Part shown: piece after piece, positions 41,244 through 50,435 of the stretch | Layout of the letters: each line of letters starts with the position of its first letter | Position numbering within the stretch: position 1 is the first letter of the stretch | Origin: Martelella mediterranea | Lineage (GTDB): Bacteria > Pseudomonadota > Alphaproteobacteria > Rhizobiales > Rhizobiaceae | DNA: 64,000 nt | Assembly: GCF_004342225.1 (NCBI RefSeq) | Contig: NZ_SMAR01000004.1 | Coordinates: 62,001 to 126,000, forward strand | Direction: 5' to 3' | Notes under the pieces: generated by a model | Database searches by the model: none | The model's input: only the letters and a program-made list of their open reading frames with translations | What the model was told of the DNA's origin: nothing | Translations under genes and position numbers: made by a program

Positions 41244-42181
41244 CAGTTGTCTCCCTTCTTGCGCGAGACCATGAACTGGGCCATGGCGGCGATCAGGATC
41301 ATCACGAACAACACTTCGGAAGCTGCGGCACCCAGGCCGATATCCCAGCGGGTAAAGGCCATCTGATAGATATAGAGCACCATCGGCAGGGATTCATTGT
41401 TGGGGCCGCCATTGGTCATCAACCGGGCCTGGCCAAAGAGCTGGAACTGCATCACGATCTGGATGATGACCACCAGAATGACAGTGCGCTTGATGGAAGG
41501 CAGGGTGATATAGCGCAAGGTTCGCCATCGCCCGGCATTGTCGAGAGCGGCCGCTTCATAGATCTCTTTCGGGATCTGTTGAAGCGCCGAGAGATAGAGC
41601 ATCATCGGCAGGCCGATACACCACCACACCGTCGCAATCGCAATGCCGATCATCACCAGGTCCGGATCGGAGAGGAATGCGGGCGGCGTTGCATCGAACC
41701 AGCCGTAAATCGTGGCGAGCAGGCCGAACTGGCCGATGAAGACGATGCGCCAGATCAACGTGACGATGGTCACCGAAAGCACCGACGAGGAGAAATAGAG
41801 CGTGCGCAGCGCAGCGGCGGTCTTCGTCTGCCGGTTCAGCGCGAGCGCCAGGAAAAGCCCGACCAGCGCCAGCGGCGGAACGCTCAAGAACACGAAATAG
41901 AAGGTGTTCCAGACGGCCTTGAGAAAGACGCCGTCATTGAGCAGGCGGACATAATTGCCGATGCCGATAAAACGGCCCATGGAAAAGGCGTCGGCCCGGT
42001 GCAGGCTGAGCCAGATGTTCCAGATCATCGGGAACACCAGCAGGGTGATGAAGAACACCATATAGGGCGCGATGAACAGCGCATTGCCCCAGCGCGGGGC
42101 ATTGATGTTGGCGGTGGCCGTCTTCACCCCCTTCTTGTCGTGACGGGCAAGTGCGGCGCGGGTCGACTGGGCGTCAGACAT
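41243..42181 (-). CDS. Sugar ABC transporter permease (MalF-like)
   Basis: A 312-residue permease. It begins MSDAQSTRAALARHDKKG, then six hydrophobic helices from about residue 33, with the EAA loop QQIPKEIYEAAALDNAGRWR. ATG 42181 overlaps the stop of the ATPase gene by eight bases and is preferred over a longer frame that lies inside it. It partners the MalG-like permease downstream. Confidence 0.92.
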   Translation of the reverse strand: MSDAQSTRAALARHDKKGVKTATANINAPRWGNALFIAPYMVFFITLLVFPMIWNIWLSLHRADAFSMGRFIGIGNYVRLLNDGVFLKAVWNTFYFVFLSVPPLALVGLFLALALNRQTKTAAALRTLYFSSSVLSVTIVTLIWRIVFIGQFGLLATIYGWFDATPPAFLSDPDLVMIGIAIATVWWCIGLPMMLYLSALQQIPKEIYEAAALDNAGRWRTLRYITLPSIKRTVILVVIIQIVMQFQLFGQARLMTNGGPNNESLPMVLYIYQMAFTRWDIGLGAAASEVLFVMILIAAMAQFMVSRKKGDN

Positions 42182-43301
42182 TGTGCGCCTCCTGCCCTTC
42201 CGCTGCCGCCTCTGCGCTTGCGTGATAGGCCTTGCCGTTGGAATCGAACAGATGGCAGGCCGAACCGTCGAAAGCGAGATGCACGGTGTCGCCGATTTTA
42301 GCGCGGCTGAGACCGATATCCTCGGCGACAACGACGCTGTCATCGCCAAGCCGGGTGTAAAGCAGGGTGCGGTCGCCAAGCCGCTCAAGCACGTCGACCG
42401 TGCCCTCGGTGGTGCCGCTGGCCGCATCGGATACGCATTTGACCGCTTCGGCGCGAATGCCGAGCTTCATCGTCTTTTCCGGCAGGTCCGCCGTCTTGAC
42501 GCCGGTCTTCAGCTTTGCGCCGTCGGGGAAACGCGCAAGGGCAAAGCCGCCGTCATCGGTGATTTCGGCCGGCAGAAAATTCATCGTCGGCGAACCGACA
42601 AAACGGGCGACGAATTCGCTCACCGGCCGGCTGTAAATCTCCATCGGTTCGCCGATCTGCTCGATCTTGCGGTTGTTGAGCACCACGATCCGGTCGGCCA
42701 GCGTCATCGCCTCGATCTGGTCGTGGGTGACGAAGATCATGGTCGAAGCGACGCGGTTGCGAAGCTGGGCCAGTTCGACGCGGGTTCTCACCCTCAAAGC
42801 CGCATCGAGGTTCGACAGTGGCTCGTCGAACAGAAAGGCTTCCGGTTCCTTGACGATGGCGCGGCCGATGGCGACGCGCTGGCGCTGGCCGCCGGACAGC
42901 TGGTTGGGCTTGCGCTCCAGCAGGTGGCTGATCTCCAGCATGCGCGCGGCTTCCTTGATCCGCGCATCGATGACCGATTGTTCGACGGAGATGTTCTTCA
43001 GCCCGAAAGCCATGTTTTCCGCCACGCTCATATGCGGATAAATGGCGTAGTTTTGAAACACCATGGCAAGGCCGCGTTTGCCGGGCGGCAGATTGTCGAT
43101 GCGCTTGCCGTTGATGGCGATCTCGCCCTCGTCAACCGCTTCAAGCCCTGCGATCATGCGCAAAAGCGTTGATTTTCCGCAGCCCGAGGGACCGAGAAAA
43201 ACCATGAATTCATTGGCCGCAATCGACAACGATATGTTGTCGAGAACGGTGAGGCTGCCGTAACGCTTGGTGATATTCTTGATTTCGATCTGAGCAGTCA
43301 T
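42174..43301 (-). CDS. Sugar ABC transporter ATP-binding protein (UgpC/MsmK-like)
   Basis: A 375-residue ATPase of the MalK type. Walker A is GPSGCGKST, the signature LSGGQRQRVAIGRA, Walker B AFLFDEPLSNLD and the switch histidine VTHD. A C-terminal TOBE-like regulatory domain (~240-360) ends with a short extension rich in Ala and Glu. It is the first gene of the ABC unit, preceded by a promoter-like TTGACA and two palindromes. The order ATPase-permease-permease-binding protein is less usual than binding protein first. Confidence 0.92.
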   Translation of the reverse strand: MTAQIEIKNITKRYGSLTVLDNISLSIAANEFMVFLGPSGCGKSTLLRMIAGLEAVDEGEIAINGKRIDNLPPGKRGLAMVFQNYAIYPHMSVAENMAFGLKNISVEQSVIDARIKEAARMLEISHLLERKPNQLSGGQRQRVAIGRAIVKEPEAFLFDEPLSNLDAALRVRTRVELAQLRNRVASTMIFVTHDQIEAMTLADRIVVLNNRKIEQIGEPMEIYSRPVSEFVARFVGSPTMNFLPAEITDDGGFALARFPDGAKLKTGVKTADLPEKTMKLGIRAEAVKCVSDAASGTTEGTVDVLERLGDRTLLYTRLGDDSVVVAEDIGLSRAKIGDTVHLAFDGSACHLFDSNGKAYHASAEAAAEGQEAHNV

Positions 43302-43478
43302 TCTGCCGTTCTCCCCGGCCGCAAATCCCGGCCCTTCCGACGACTTTTCCTAAGCTCCCGCGTTCTCAGGCACGTTTTCCGCATGCCTGAAAACACATTG
43401 CCGGATCCACGCGGAAACGGGAGGCTGTGCCACCCATTGTTTCCTCCCGATGCATGTCCGAGCGTTAAAAGACCCTAA

Positions 43479-43499
43479 GACAAATCGCCCATTTGTCAA
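43479..43499 (-). promoter_or_regulatory. Promoter element and inverted repeat before the ABC unit
   Basis: On the minus strand a perfect TTGACA (43499-43494) is followed by a weak -10 region. GACAAAT-N5-ATTTGTC (43479-43497), a perfect seven-base inverted repeat, overlaps the -35 and the spacer and is a likely operator for a repressor or cofactor-dependent regulator. Confidence 0.55.
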
Positions 43500-43509
43500 C
43501 ATGATTTCC

Positions 43510-43519
43510 GGTTTGAACC
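43510..43519. promoter_or_regulatory. GGTTTGAACC palindrome upstream of the ABC unit
   Basis: A near-palindrome that differs by one base from the core of the operator in front of the arabinofuranosidase gene (GGTTTAAACC). It lies 11 bases upstream of the TTGACA of the ABC unit. AACCATGGTT follows at 43523-43532. Confidence 0.5.
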
Positions 43520-43531
43520 AGAAACCATGGT

Positions 43532-45046
43532 TTAGTTCAGCTTGATACGCACGAAGCGATAGCTGAGCGGTGCGATGCTTGCTGTGAGGCCCTTCCCGCC
43601 GAGTGCGGCGTCGGCTGCATCTTCAGGCTTTACTGCGTCTGGCGCGGATGCCGTGTTGGTGATGTCGACGTCCGAATGAGCAATCACCTTGTCGTCCAGG
43701 ATCGTGTCGGCATCGAAACCTTCCAGTGCGAGATCGATCTCGGCCGCCTCGCTTTGGTGGCGGTTGACGAGGAAGAAGGAGATCGTTCCATCCTCTGCGT
43801 TATGAACGGCTGAGGCGTCGACATAGGGCACTTCGCCGATGTCTTCGGTGGTGTAGCCGGGGCAGTCGAGCGCAAGCTTCAGTGCCGTGCCGCGTCCATA
43901 GCGGGATGCGAAGTAGTAGGGATAGAAGATCGTTTGCCGCCAGGCTGCGCCACCGGGCTCCGTCATGATCGGGGCAATGACATTCACGAGCTGCGCCAGG
44001 CAACCGATCTTGACCACATCGGCGCGGTTGATGAAGGTGTTCAGGATGCAGCCGACCTGCAGCACGTCCTCGAAATTATAATCATCCTCGAGCAACGGCG
44101 GCGCAAACGGCCAGCCTTCCTTGCCGGCAAGCGTTGCCTCGTCGCGCTTTTTCGAATGATACCAGACGTTCCATTCATCGAACGAGATATAAACGTCCTT
44201 CTTCGAGCGCTTCTTCGATTTCACATAGGCGATCACGCCGGCAACCGTGTCGATGTAATTGGCAAGTACCTTCGACTTGGCGAGATAGCCGGCCGTGTCC
44301 TTTTCGTGATTCTCGAAATACATGTGCAAGGAGATGTAATCGACGGCATCGTAGGTATGGTCGAGAACCGTCGCTTCCCATTCGGGATAGGTCTGCATGA
44401 AGGAGGACGACGAACCGCAGACGACCAGTTCGAGATCCTTGTCGAACTGGCGCATGGCCTTGGCGGTCTCATAGGCCAGGCGGCCATATTCTTCCGCCGT
44501 CTTGTGGCCGGTCTGCCAGGGGCCGTCCATCTCGTTGCCAAGGCACCAGAGCTTGACATTCCAGGGCTCCTCGCGGCCGTTTTCGCGGCGCAGGTCCGAC
44601 CAGGCGCTGCCGCCGGGATGGTTGACATATTCGAGGAAGTTGCGGGCCTCGTTGATGCCGCGGGTGCCGAGATTGATGGCCAGCATCATTTCCGTGCCGA
44701 CATCGTCGCACCATTTGGAAAACTCGTGAATGCCGACCTGATTGCTTTCGGATGTGTGCCAGGCGAGGTCAAGACGAACGGGGCGTTCTTCCTTCGGGCC
44801 GATGCCGTCTTCCCAGTTATAGGCAGACACGAAATTGCCGCCGGGATAGCGCACGACCGGCACATCGAGCTCGCGCACGAGCGCCTTGACGTCATCACGC
44901 ATGCCATTCTCGTCGGCCGTCGGATGATCGGGTTCATAGATGCCGGTGTAAACGGCGCGGCCCATATGCTCGATGAACGAGCCGTAGAGCCTCGGATCGA
45001 TTTCGGAAATCGTGTAGTCTTTGTGGACGGTAATCCCGGCGCGCAT
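43532..45046 (-). CDS. abfA: Alpha-L-arabinofuranosidase, GH51
   Basis: A 504-residue intracellular glycosidase. It shows GH51 hallmarks: YGSFIEHMGRAVYTGIYEP, VRYPGGNFVSAYNWEDGIGP, the acid/base E172 in WCLGNEMDGPWQ and the nucleophile E291 in SFDEWNVWYH. It releases terminal arabinofuranose from arabinosides or arabino-oligosaccharides, presumably imported by the adjacent ABC system. ATG 45046 is used because GGAGGAG precedes it at proper distance. The enzyme lacks a signal peptide. The upstream region carries a promoter and operator. Confidence 0.93.
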   Translation of the reverse strand: MRAGITVHKDYTISEIDPRLYGSFIEHMGRAVYTGIYEPDHPTADENGMRDDVKALVRELDVPVVRYPGGNFVSAYNWEDGIGPKEERPVRLDLAWHTSESNQVGIHEFSKWCDDVGTEMMLAINLGTRGINEARNFLEYVNHPGGSAWSDLRRENGREEPWNVKLWCLGNEMDGPWQTGHKTAEEYGRLAYETAKAMRQFDKDLELVVCGSSSSFMQTYPEWEATVLDHTYDAVDYISLHMYFENHEKDTAGYLAKSKVLANYIDTVAGVIAYVKSKKRSKKDVYISFDEWNVWYHSKKRDEATLAGKEGWPFAPPLLEDDYNFEDVLQVGCILNTFINRADVVKIGCLAQLVNVIAPIMTEPGGAAWRQTIFYPYYFASRYGRGTALKLALDCPGYTTEDIGEVPYVDASAVHNAEDGTISFFLVNRHQSEAAEIDLALEGFDADTILDDKVIAHSDVDITNTASAPDAVKPEDAADAALGGKGLTASIAPLSYRFVRIKLN

Positions 45047-45071
45047 TGTGTCTCCTCCAAATCCCAAAATT

Positions 45072-45125
45072 TTGGTTTAAACCAATTTTCATGATCAATA
45101 GAAACCCGATTGCGCTTTCCGTCAA
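45072..45125 (-). promoter_or_regulatory. abfA promoter with downstream operator palindrome
   Basis: Minus strand: TTGACG (45125-45120), exactly 17 bases, TCTATT (45102-45097). A perfect 14-base palindrome TTGGTTTAAACCAA (45072-45085) lies just downstream of the -10, around or after the start of transcription, the classic place for a repressor site. The ArsR-type regulator encoded next door is the obvious candidate to bind it. Confidence 0.7.
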
Positions 45126-45171
45126 GCGCCTTTTAAGCGCCACCCGGAAATTTTTCCGCAGCCGGACGTGC

Positions 45172-46098
45172 CTACTTGGTTGTAATGCGCAGAACGATGT
45201 CCTGGTCGTAATTGCCGAAACCCCGGCCAAAAATATTGACGCCGCCAGGGTGGCGGGCATCCGCGCGCACGCTGATCGAGAGGCGGATCGAGTGGTGCTG
45301 ATCCAGTTTCAGGTCTTTCAAAGCAATATCGGAAATGCGCATTCCATCAACATAAGCGCCGTTTTCCGTGACACGAAAGCGTTTCAGCATTCCGTATTGT
45401 GATCCTTTGAGTTTCCACCAATCTGGTGTGAGAACGCCGCGGCGATCTCCGAAATCACCGGGCGATGTCCACTGGCCGATGTCGATACCGTTGATGCCAA
45501 TGGTGATATCCGATGGCCAGTTGGGGTTGGTCCCCGGCACTTCCGAAGACAATTCCAGTGAAAACTCGATCTCCGTTATAGTGCGATTGTCGAGCCGGGC
45601 ATTGTTGGGGAACTGATAATCAACTGAGCCGCGCGTGAACCAGATCAGACCGGCGCGCATGCGCTGCGGATCAAGGAAGGCATCGGGCACATCCAGAAGG
45701 CCGATAATGCCTTCGGTCGTGCACAGCCCGCACGGCGCGCTGACATCGAAACTTGTGTAGAGGCCGACCGGCATTGCCACTTCAATGGCGTCATCGCGGC
45801 GCTCTTCCGCTGCATCGCCGAAGGAAATAACGACTTCATCATAAATGCTGGAGCAAACTTTCTGGTTGCCTTTACGGGCGCGCTGGCTCTCGGTTCTGAT
45901 GAGGCCAGCTTCTTCCAGAAGCTGAACGCTCAAGGAAACAGTCGATTGCGGTAACTTCAGAAGCTCACCAATTTCCTTGACGTTCAGCGGGCCCTTGCGG
46001 CGTAAAAGCTTAAGCACAGAAATGCGTGCGGGCGCGGCAAGGCCTTTGATGATATGCGGATCCTTTTCCGGATCGACGACGAGAAAGTTGCGCGCCAT
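45172..46098 (-). CDS. ArsR-type transcriptional regulator of the arabinoside cluster
   Basis: A 308-residue regulator. The winged helix at about residues 15-80 (PHIIKGLAAPARISVLKLLR then LLKLPQSTVSLSVQLLEEAG) is ArsR-like. The large C-terminal part (~80-308) is beta-rich with CGLC near residue 122 and WPSDITIGINGIDIGQWTSP, and looks like a ligand or carbohydrate-binding domain rather than a metal sensor. It lies just upstream of abfA on the same strand, so regulation of abfA and of the ABC unit is likely. The ligand could be arabinose or a related sugar; this is inference. Confidence 0.8.
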   Translation of the reverse strand: MARNFLVVDPEKDPHIIKGLAAPARISVLKLLRRKGPLNVKEIGELLKLPQSTVSLSVQLLEEAGLIRTESQRARKGNQKVCSSIYDEVVISFGDAAEERRDDAIEVAMPVGLYTSFDVSAPCGLCTTEGIIGLLDVPDAFLDPQRMRAGLIWFTRGSVDYQFPNNARLDNRTITEIEFSLELSSEVPGTNPNWPSDITIGINGIDIGQWTSPGDFGDRRGVLTPDWWKLKGSQYGMLKRFRVTENGAYVDGMRISDIALKDLKLDQHHSIRLSISVRADARHPGGVNIFGRGFGNYDQDIVLRITTK

Positions 46099-46222
46099 GT
46101 CAAGGTTTACTCAGTTCCAGCGTGTAATAAAACGTTCATATCAGGATTTTTGGCACGGTCAAACCGGCTCCGGGTGGGTCGGGCGCCATAAAGGCTGTTT
46201 ACGCCGCCCGGTCCCGCAGTTA

Positions 46223-47596
46223 TCAGGCTGATTTTACCTGCTGCGTCAGACGGGCCCAGTCCGGCAGAAAATCGTCATGAGCAACCAGCAGATCATCAAC
46301 CATTGACCAGATCTGGTCGAGATCGAGCTCTGCGGCCGTATGCGGGTCCATCATCGCGGCATGATACAGGTGCTCCCGGTTTTCATGAACGAGCGCTGCC
46401 ACTGTCAACTCCTGCACGTTGATATTGGTGCGGATGAGCGCCGTCAGCTGCGGCGGCAGGTCGCCGATATAGGTGGGCTGAATGCCGGAGGCATCGACGA
46501 GGCACGGCACTTCCGCCGCGCAGTTATCCGGCAGCGAGGTGATGCAGCCATTGTTGCGGATATTGCCGTAGATGACGGAGGGCTCGCCGGTCCACACCGA
46601 ATTCATGATCGACGAGGCGTATTCCTTGCTCTGCTCTACCTTGATTTCATCGGCCTTCCTGTATTCTGCCGCCTGATCCTTCCATTTGGCAATCTGCTCG
46701 ACACAACGCACGGGGTATTCGTCCAGCGGAATGCCGAATTTCTCGATCAGATCCTCGCGGCCTTCCTTGATGAAATAGGGCGTGTATTCGGCAAAATGCT
46801 CCGAGCTTTCGGTGACGAAATAGCCAAGCCGCGTCAGCATTTCGTAACGCACCTTGTTGGGGCAGCGCGGGTTCCAGCTTGACGGTTTCGGGAACCGGCC
46901 TTCGCGGTAACCGCGCACCAGATCGGGGTAGAGATCGCGGTAGCTGCCGTCTTTCTGGCGATGCTCGAATTTCAGGAAGAACGCCATATGGTTGATGCCG
47001 GCCGAACGGTAGCGGATTTCCTCATAGGGAATGTCAAGGTCGCGCGCCAGTTCACCGGCGGTGCCCTGCACCGAATGGCAGAGGCCGACCTGCTTGATCT
47101 GAGGATATTTTTCCGCAATTGCCCAGGTGTTGATCGCCATCGGGTTTACATATTGCAGCAGAATGGCGTCGGGGCAGACCTGCATCATGTCCTCGCAGAT
47201 CGACCAGAGATGCGGCACGGTACGCAATCCGCGCATGATTCCACCAACGCCGAGCGTATCGGCAATGGTTTGACGCAGCCCGTATTTCTTAGGGATTTCA
47301 AAGTCTGTAACGGTCGCGGGCTTATAGCCGCCGATCTGGAAGGCCACGACGACAAAATCCGCACCATCCAGGGCCTCGCGCTGGTTCAGATGTGTCGTGA
47401 TCTTAGATTTCGAGCCAAGTGTTCTGGCAAGCTTTCCTGCGACGATTTCACTTTCGGCCAGCCGCTCGGGATTGATGTCCATCAGTGCGATTGAGGCATC
47501 CTTCAGCGCCGGGCGTTGCAGCGCATCACCGATGATATTTTTCATGAAAACCGTCGAACCGGCGCCGATAAATGTGATCTTGGGTTGTCTCGTCAT
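46223..47596 (-). CDS. agaL2: Alpha-galactosidase, GH4 (AgaL2-like)
   Basis: A 457-residue NAD- and Mn-dependent glycosidase. The nucleotide-binding FIGAGSTVF is at residues 9-17, and the metal ligands are C173 in GLCHSVQ and H203 in GINHMAFF. NPMAINTW is a family hallmark. GH4 enzymes cleave by transient oxidation of the sugar. It is the last gene of the aga/agp unit, as agaL2 is in S. meliloti. ATG 47596 is chosen since the longer frame overlaps the agpD end without family match. It would hydrolyse melibiose or raffinose-type sugars. Confidence 0.88.
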   Translation of the reverse strand: MTRQPKITFIGAGSTVFMKNIIGDALQRPALKDASIALMDINPERLAESEIVAGKLARTLGSKSKITTHLNQREALDGADFVVVAFQIGGYKPATVTDFEIPKKYGLRQTIADTLGVGGIMRGLRTVPHLWSICEDMMQVCPDAILLQYVNPMAINTWAIAEKYPQIKQVGLCHSVQGTAGELARDLDIPYEEIRYRSAGINHMAFFLKFEHRQKDGSYRDLYPDLVRGYREGRFPKPSSWNPRCPNKVRYEMLTRLGYFVTESSEHFAEYTPYFIKEGREDLIEKFGIPLDEYPVRCVEQIAKWKDQAAEYRKADEIKVEQSKEYASSIMNSVWTGEPSVIYGNIRNNGCITSLPDNCAAEVPCLVDASGIQPTYIGDLPPQLTALIRTNINVQELTVAALVHENREHLYHAAMMDPHTAAELDLDQIWSMVDDLLVAHDDFLPDWARLTQQVKSA

Positions 47597-47618
47597 GCTG
47601 GTACTTTCTTGTCTTAAA

Positions 47619-49289
47619 CTAAGCGGCAACTTCGAAGGCAGCTTTAACAAGCCGTTTCGTGTAGTCGGTTTGGGGATTATCCAGCACAGCCTGAACCGGT
47701 CCCTGTTCCACGATCCTGCCGTGCTGCATGACGCAGACGCGGTGGCAGAGCGCGCGGACGACCTTCAGATCGTGCGAGATGAAGAGGTAGCTCAGGCCGC
47801 GCTCGGTCTGGAGCCTGCGTAGCAGCTCGATAATCTGTGCCTGCACAGAAAGATCGAGCGCCGAGGTCGGTTCATCCAGCAGAATGAACTCCGGCTCCAG
47901 CGCGATGGCGCGTGCAATGGCAATACGCTGACGCTGACCACCTGAAAACTCATGCGGAAAACGATGCGTAATGGAGCCGGGCAGCCCGGAACTGACGAGT
48001 GCATCACGCACCCGCTCATCGCGGTCCTTTCCGGTTTTTCCGATGTCGTTGACGATCAAACCTTCCTCGATGATTTGCCCCACGGTCATGCGTGGGTTCA
48101 GCGAGGAAAACGGATCCTGAAAGACAACCTGCATACGCGAGCGCAACGGACGCAGCTGTTCGCGTGTCAGGCTTTCGATATTGCGTTCGTCGAAAAGAAC
48201 CCTGCCGTCATCGGCGTGGATCAGGCGCATCAGCGCCTGCCCGAAGGTGGTTTTGCCCGAGCCGCTCTCGCCGACAAGCCCGAGCGTTTCCTGTTTTCTG
48301 AGCGTGATCGAAAGATTGTCAACCGCAACCAGCTCGCTGAAATGGGCCTTGAAGAAGCCGCCTGAGCGGAGCGTGAAGGCCACCCGCACATCCTGACCTT
48401 CAAGGATCGGTCTTGAGCCCTCCGGCATCGGATTGGCTTCACCTGTTGGTTCGGAGCTTAAAAGCTTGCGGGTATAAGGATGGGACGGGTTTTCGAAGAG
48501 TGCCTCCGTGGTGTTGTGTTCACGGACAACACCTTCGCTCATCACATAAACATAATCGGAGAAGTGGCGCACCACGGTCAGATCATGCGTGATCAGGATC
48601 ACTGCCATGCCGAGATCACGCTGAAGCTCGCGGATCAGTCCGAGAATTTGCGCCTGAACCGTGACGTCCAGTGCCGTCGTCGGTTCATCGGCAATCAGAA
48701 CATCCGGCTTGTTGGCAAGTGCCATGGCAATCATTACGCGCTGGCGCTGGCCACCGGAGAGCTGGTGCGGATACTGTTTCAGCCGTGCTTCAGGCTCCGG
48801 GATCTGCACCTGCCGCAAGAGCGCGATGGTCTCTTCTTCCGCCTTCTTTCGGCTCATCCGCCGGTGGGTCTGGATCGCTTCGATGATCTGTGAGCCGATT
48901 GTATAGATCGGGTTCAGCGAACTCATTGGCTCCTGAAAGATCATCGAAATCCGCGATCCGCGCATGTCCCGACGCTGGCGTTCAGAGAATTTGAGAACGT
49001 CCTCTCCGTTATAATTTATCGTGGAACCCTTGCCGACGCTTGCCCGCTTTGGAAGCAGGCCCATCACCGTTCGAGCTGTCACGGATTTACCCGAGCCGGA
49101 TTCACCGACAATGGCAATTGTCTCTCCGCTGTAAAGCTGAAACGAGACATCGCGGACAGCATTGACGGTGCCATCTTCCACCTTGATGTCGACGGCAACA
49201 TTGCGGGCATCAATCAGCGGTGCACCTTCTTTTTCGGCCCTGTCGCGGCGCTCAGGTGGTGCTGTGTCGTATCTGAGATCATCAGTCAT
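47619..49289 (-). CDS. agpD: Alpha-galactoside ABC transporter ATPase (two fused domains)
   Basis: A 556-residue ATPase with two complete nucleotide-binding domains of the Dpp/Opp type. Walker A GESGSGKS occurs in both, with signatures LSGGQRQRVM and FSGGQRQRIA and Walker B sequences VLIADEPTTALD and ILLDEPTSALD. Each domain retains a switch histidine. A single fused ATPase matches AgpD of S. meliloti. It powers AgpB/AgpC. The gene lies 21 bases after agpC and 22 bases before agaL2. Confidence 0.92.
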   Translation of the reverse strand: MTDDLRYDTAPPERRDRAEKEGAPLIDARNVAVDIKVEDGTVNAVRDVSFQLYSGETIAIVGESGSGKSVTARTVMGLLPKRASVGKGSTINYNGEDVLKFSERQRRDMRGSRISMIFQEPMSSLNPIYTIGSQIIEAIQTHRRMSRKKAEEETIALLRQVQIPEPEARLKQYPHQLSGGQRQRVMIAMALANKPDVLIADEPTTALDVTVQAQILGLIRELQRDLGMAVILITHDLTVVRHFSDYVYVMSEGVVREHNTTEALFENPSHPYTRKLLSSEPTGEANPMPEGSRPILEGQDVRVAFTLRSGGFFKAHFSELVAVDNLSITLRKQETLGLVGESGSGKTTFGQALMRLIHADDGRVLFDERNIESLTREQLRPLRSRMQVVFQDPFSSLNPRMTVGQIIEEGLIVNDIGKTGKDRDERVRDALVSSGLPGSITHRFPHEFSGGQRQRIAIARAIALEPEFILLDEPTSALDLSVQAQIIELLRRLQTERGLSYLFISHDLKVVRALCHRVCVMQHGRIVEQGPVQAVLDNPQTDYTKRLVKAAFEVAA

Positions 49290-49310
49290 CTTGTAGAAAG
49301 CCTCCTGAAC

Positions 49311-50435
49311 TCAATAAGGGTCGATGGCATCGCGCAGACCGTCGCCGAAAGCGTTGAACGCAAACACGGTCAGAAGCACAAAGGCCACGGGGGAAAGCAG
49401 CCACGGATAGGCGCCGATTACCGAATAATTGGAAGTATCGCGCAGCATCAGCCCCCAAGAAATCAACGGTGGCTTCACCGCAAAGCCGAGAAAACCGAGA
49501 AAGGCTTCCAACAGAACCACGGTCGGGATCGCCAGCGTGACAGCAACGATGACGTGGCTCATCACATTCGGCAGGATGTGGCGGAAGATGATTCGTTTGT
49601 CGGTTGCGCCAACGGCGATGGCCGCACGCACATAATCCATTCGAACCAGGCCCATGGTCTTGCCACGCACCTCGCGCGACATCTGCGCCCAGCCAAGGGC
49701 GGACATGACGGCGATGACGAAGCCGAGAAAAACTTTCGTCGGTGCCGTGACCGGGATCAACGAGGCGAGCGCCAGATAAAAAGGCAATTGCGGGAAGGCG
49801 AGCACCAACTCCACCACACGCTGGATCCAGGCGTCAACAGGTCCACCGAAATAGCCGGATGTCATCCCCACCGAGGTGCCGACAACGGTCACAACCGAAA
49901 CAACCGTCAGCGCGATCAGAAGCGAAATTCGCGAACCATAAAGAATACGCGACAGCACATCCCGGCCGAGCTTGTCAGTTCCCAGAAAGTGGATCACCGA
50001 GCCGTCCGTAGCGCCGATAAAGTGTCGATCCGCAGGGATGAAGCCAAAGAGTTTATAGGGGGCGCCTTTGACGAAAAGGCCAAGAATTTGCGGGTTTTCA
50101 TAGTCCGGACCGACGAGCGGCTGGAATGTGACCGGGTCAAGCTCTCCCGTATCGCCTAACGGATAAGAGCGCGGCGGGAAAACAAAGTCACCGTCCTGAT
50201 TGAACACGGTGATTGTCTGCGGAGGTTGATAGGCCTGGCCGGTCGCACGTGGATCAGCTGGCGAGAGAAAATCGGCAAACACGGCGATGAAAAGTAGAAA
50301 CACCACCAGAACAAGGCCCATCATGCCTGAGAAGGAACGCTTGAGGCGGCGCCAGACCAGCGCCAGATAGGTTTCGTTCTTGCTGGCTTCCGGTTCTTTT
50401 ACAACGTCAACGGTTTCAAGAATATTGTCGGTCAT
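49311..50435 (-). CDS. agpC: Alpha-galactoside ABC transporter permease AgpC
   Basis: A 374-residue OppC-type permease. The N-terminal cytoplasmic segment with one helix (MMGLVLVVFLLFIAVFADF) is followed by a periplasmic insertion of about 90 residues, then FLGTDKLGRDVLSRILYGSR and the remaining helices with the EAA loop VRAAIAVGATDKRIIFRHIL. It shares four bases with agpB. The long periplasmic loop may contact the large binding protein. Confidence 0.92.
   Translation of the reverse strand: MTDNILETVDVVKEPEASKNETYLALVWRRLKRSFSGMMGLVLVVFLLFIAVFADFLSPADPRATGQAYQPPQTITVFNQDGDFVFPPRSYPLGDTGELDPVTFQPLVGPDYENPQILGLFVKGAPYKLFGFIPADRHFIGATDGSVIHFLGTDKLGRDVLSRILYGSRISLLIALTVVSVVTVVGTSVGMTSGYFGGPVDAWIQRVVELVLAFPQLPFYLALASLIPVTAPTKVFLGFVIAVMSALGWAQMSREVRGKTMGLVRMDYVRAAIAVGATDKRIIFRHILPNVMSHVIVAVTLAIPTVVLLEAFLGFLGFAVKPPLISWGLMLRDTSNYSVIGAYPWLLSPVAFVLLTVFAFNAFGDGLRDAIDPY

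Noticed and set aside
42183-43172. Long + strand frame opposite the ABC ATPase
   Set aside because: The minus-strand ATPase has all Walker and signature motifs; the + frame is its shadow.
43934-45094. 386-codon + strand frame opposite abfA
   Set aside because: Antisense to a GH51 gene with intact catalytic residues.
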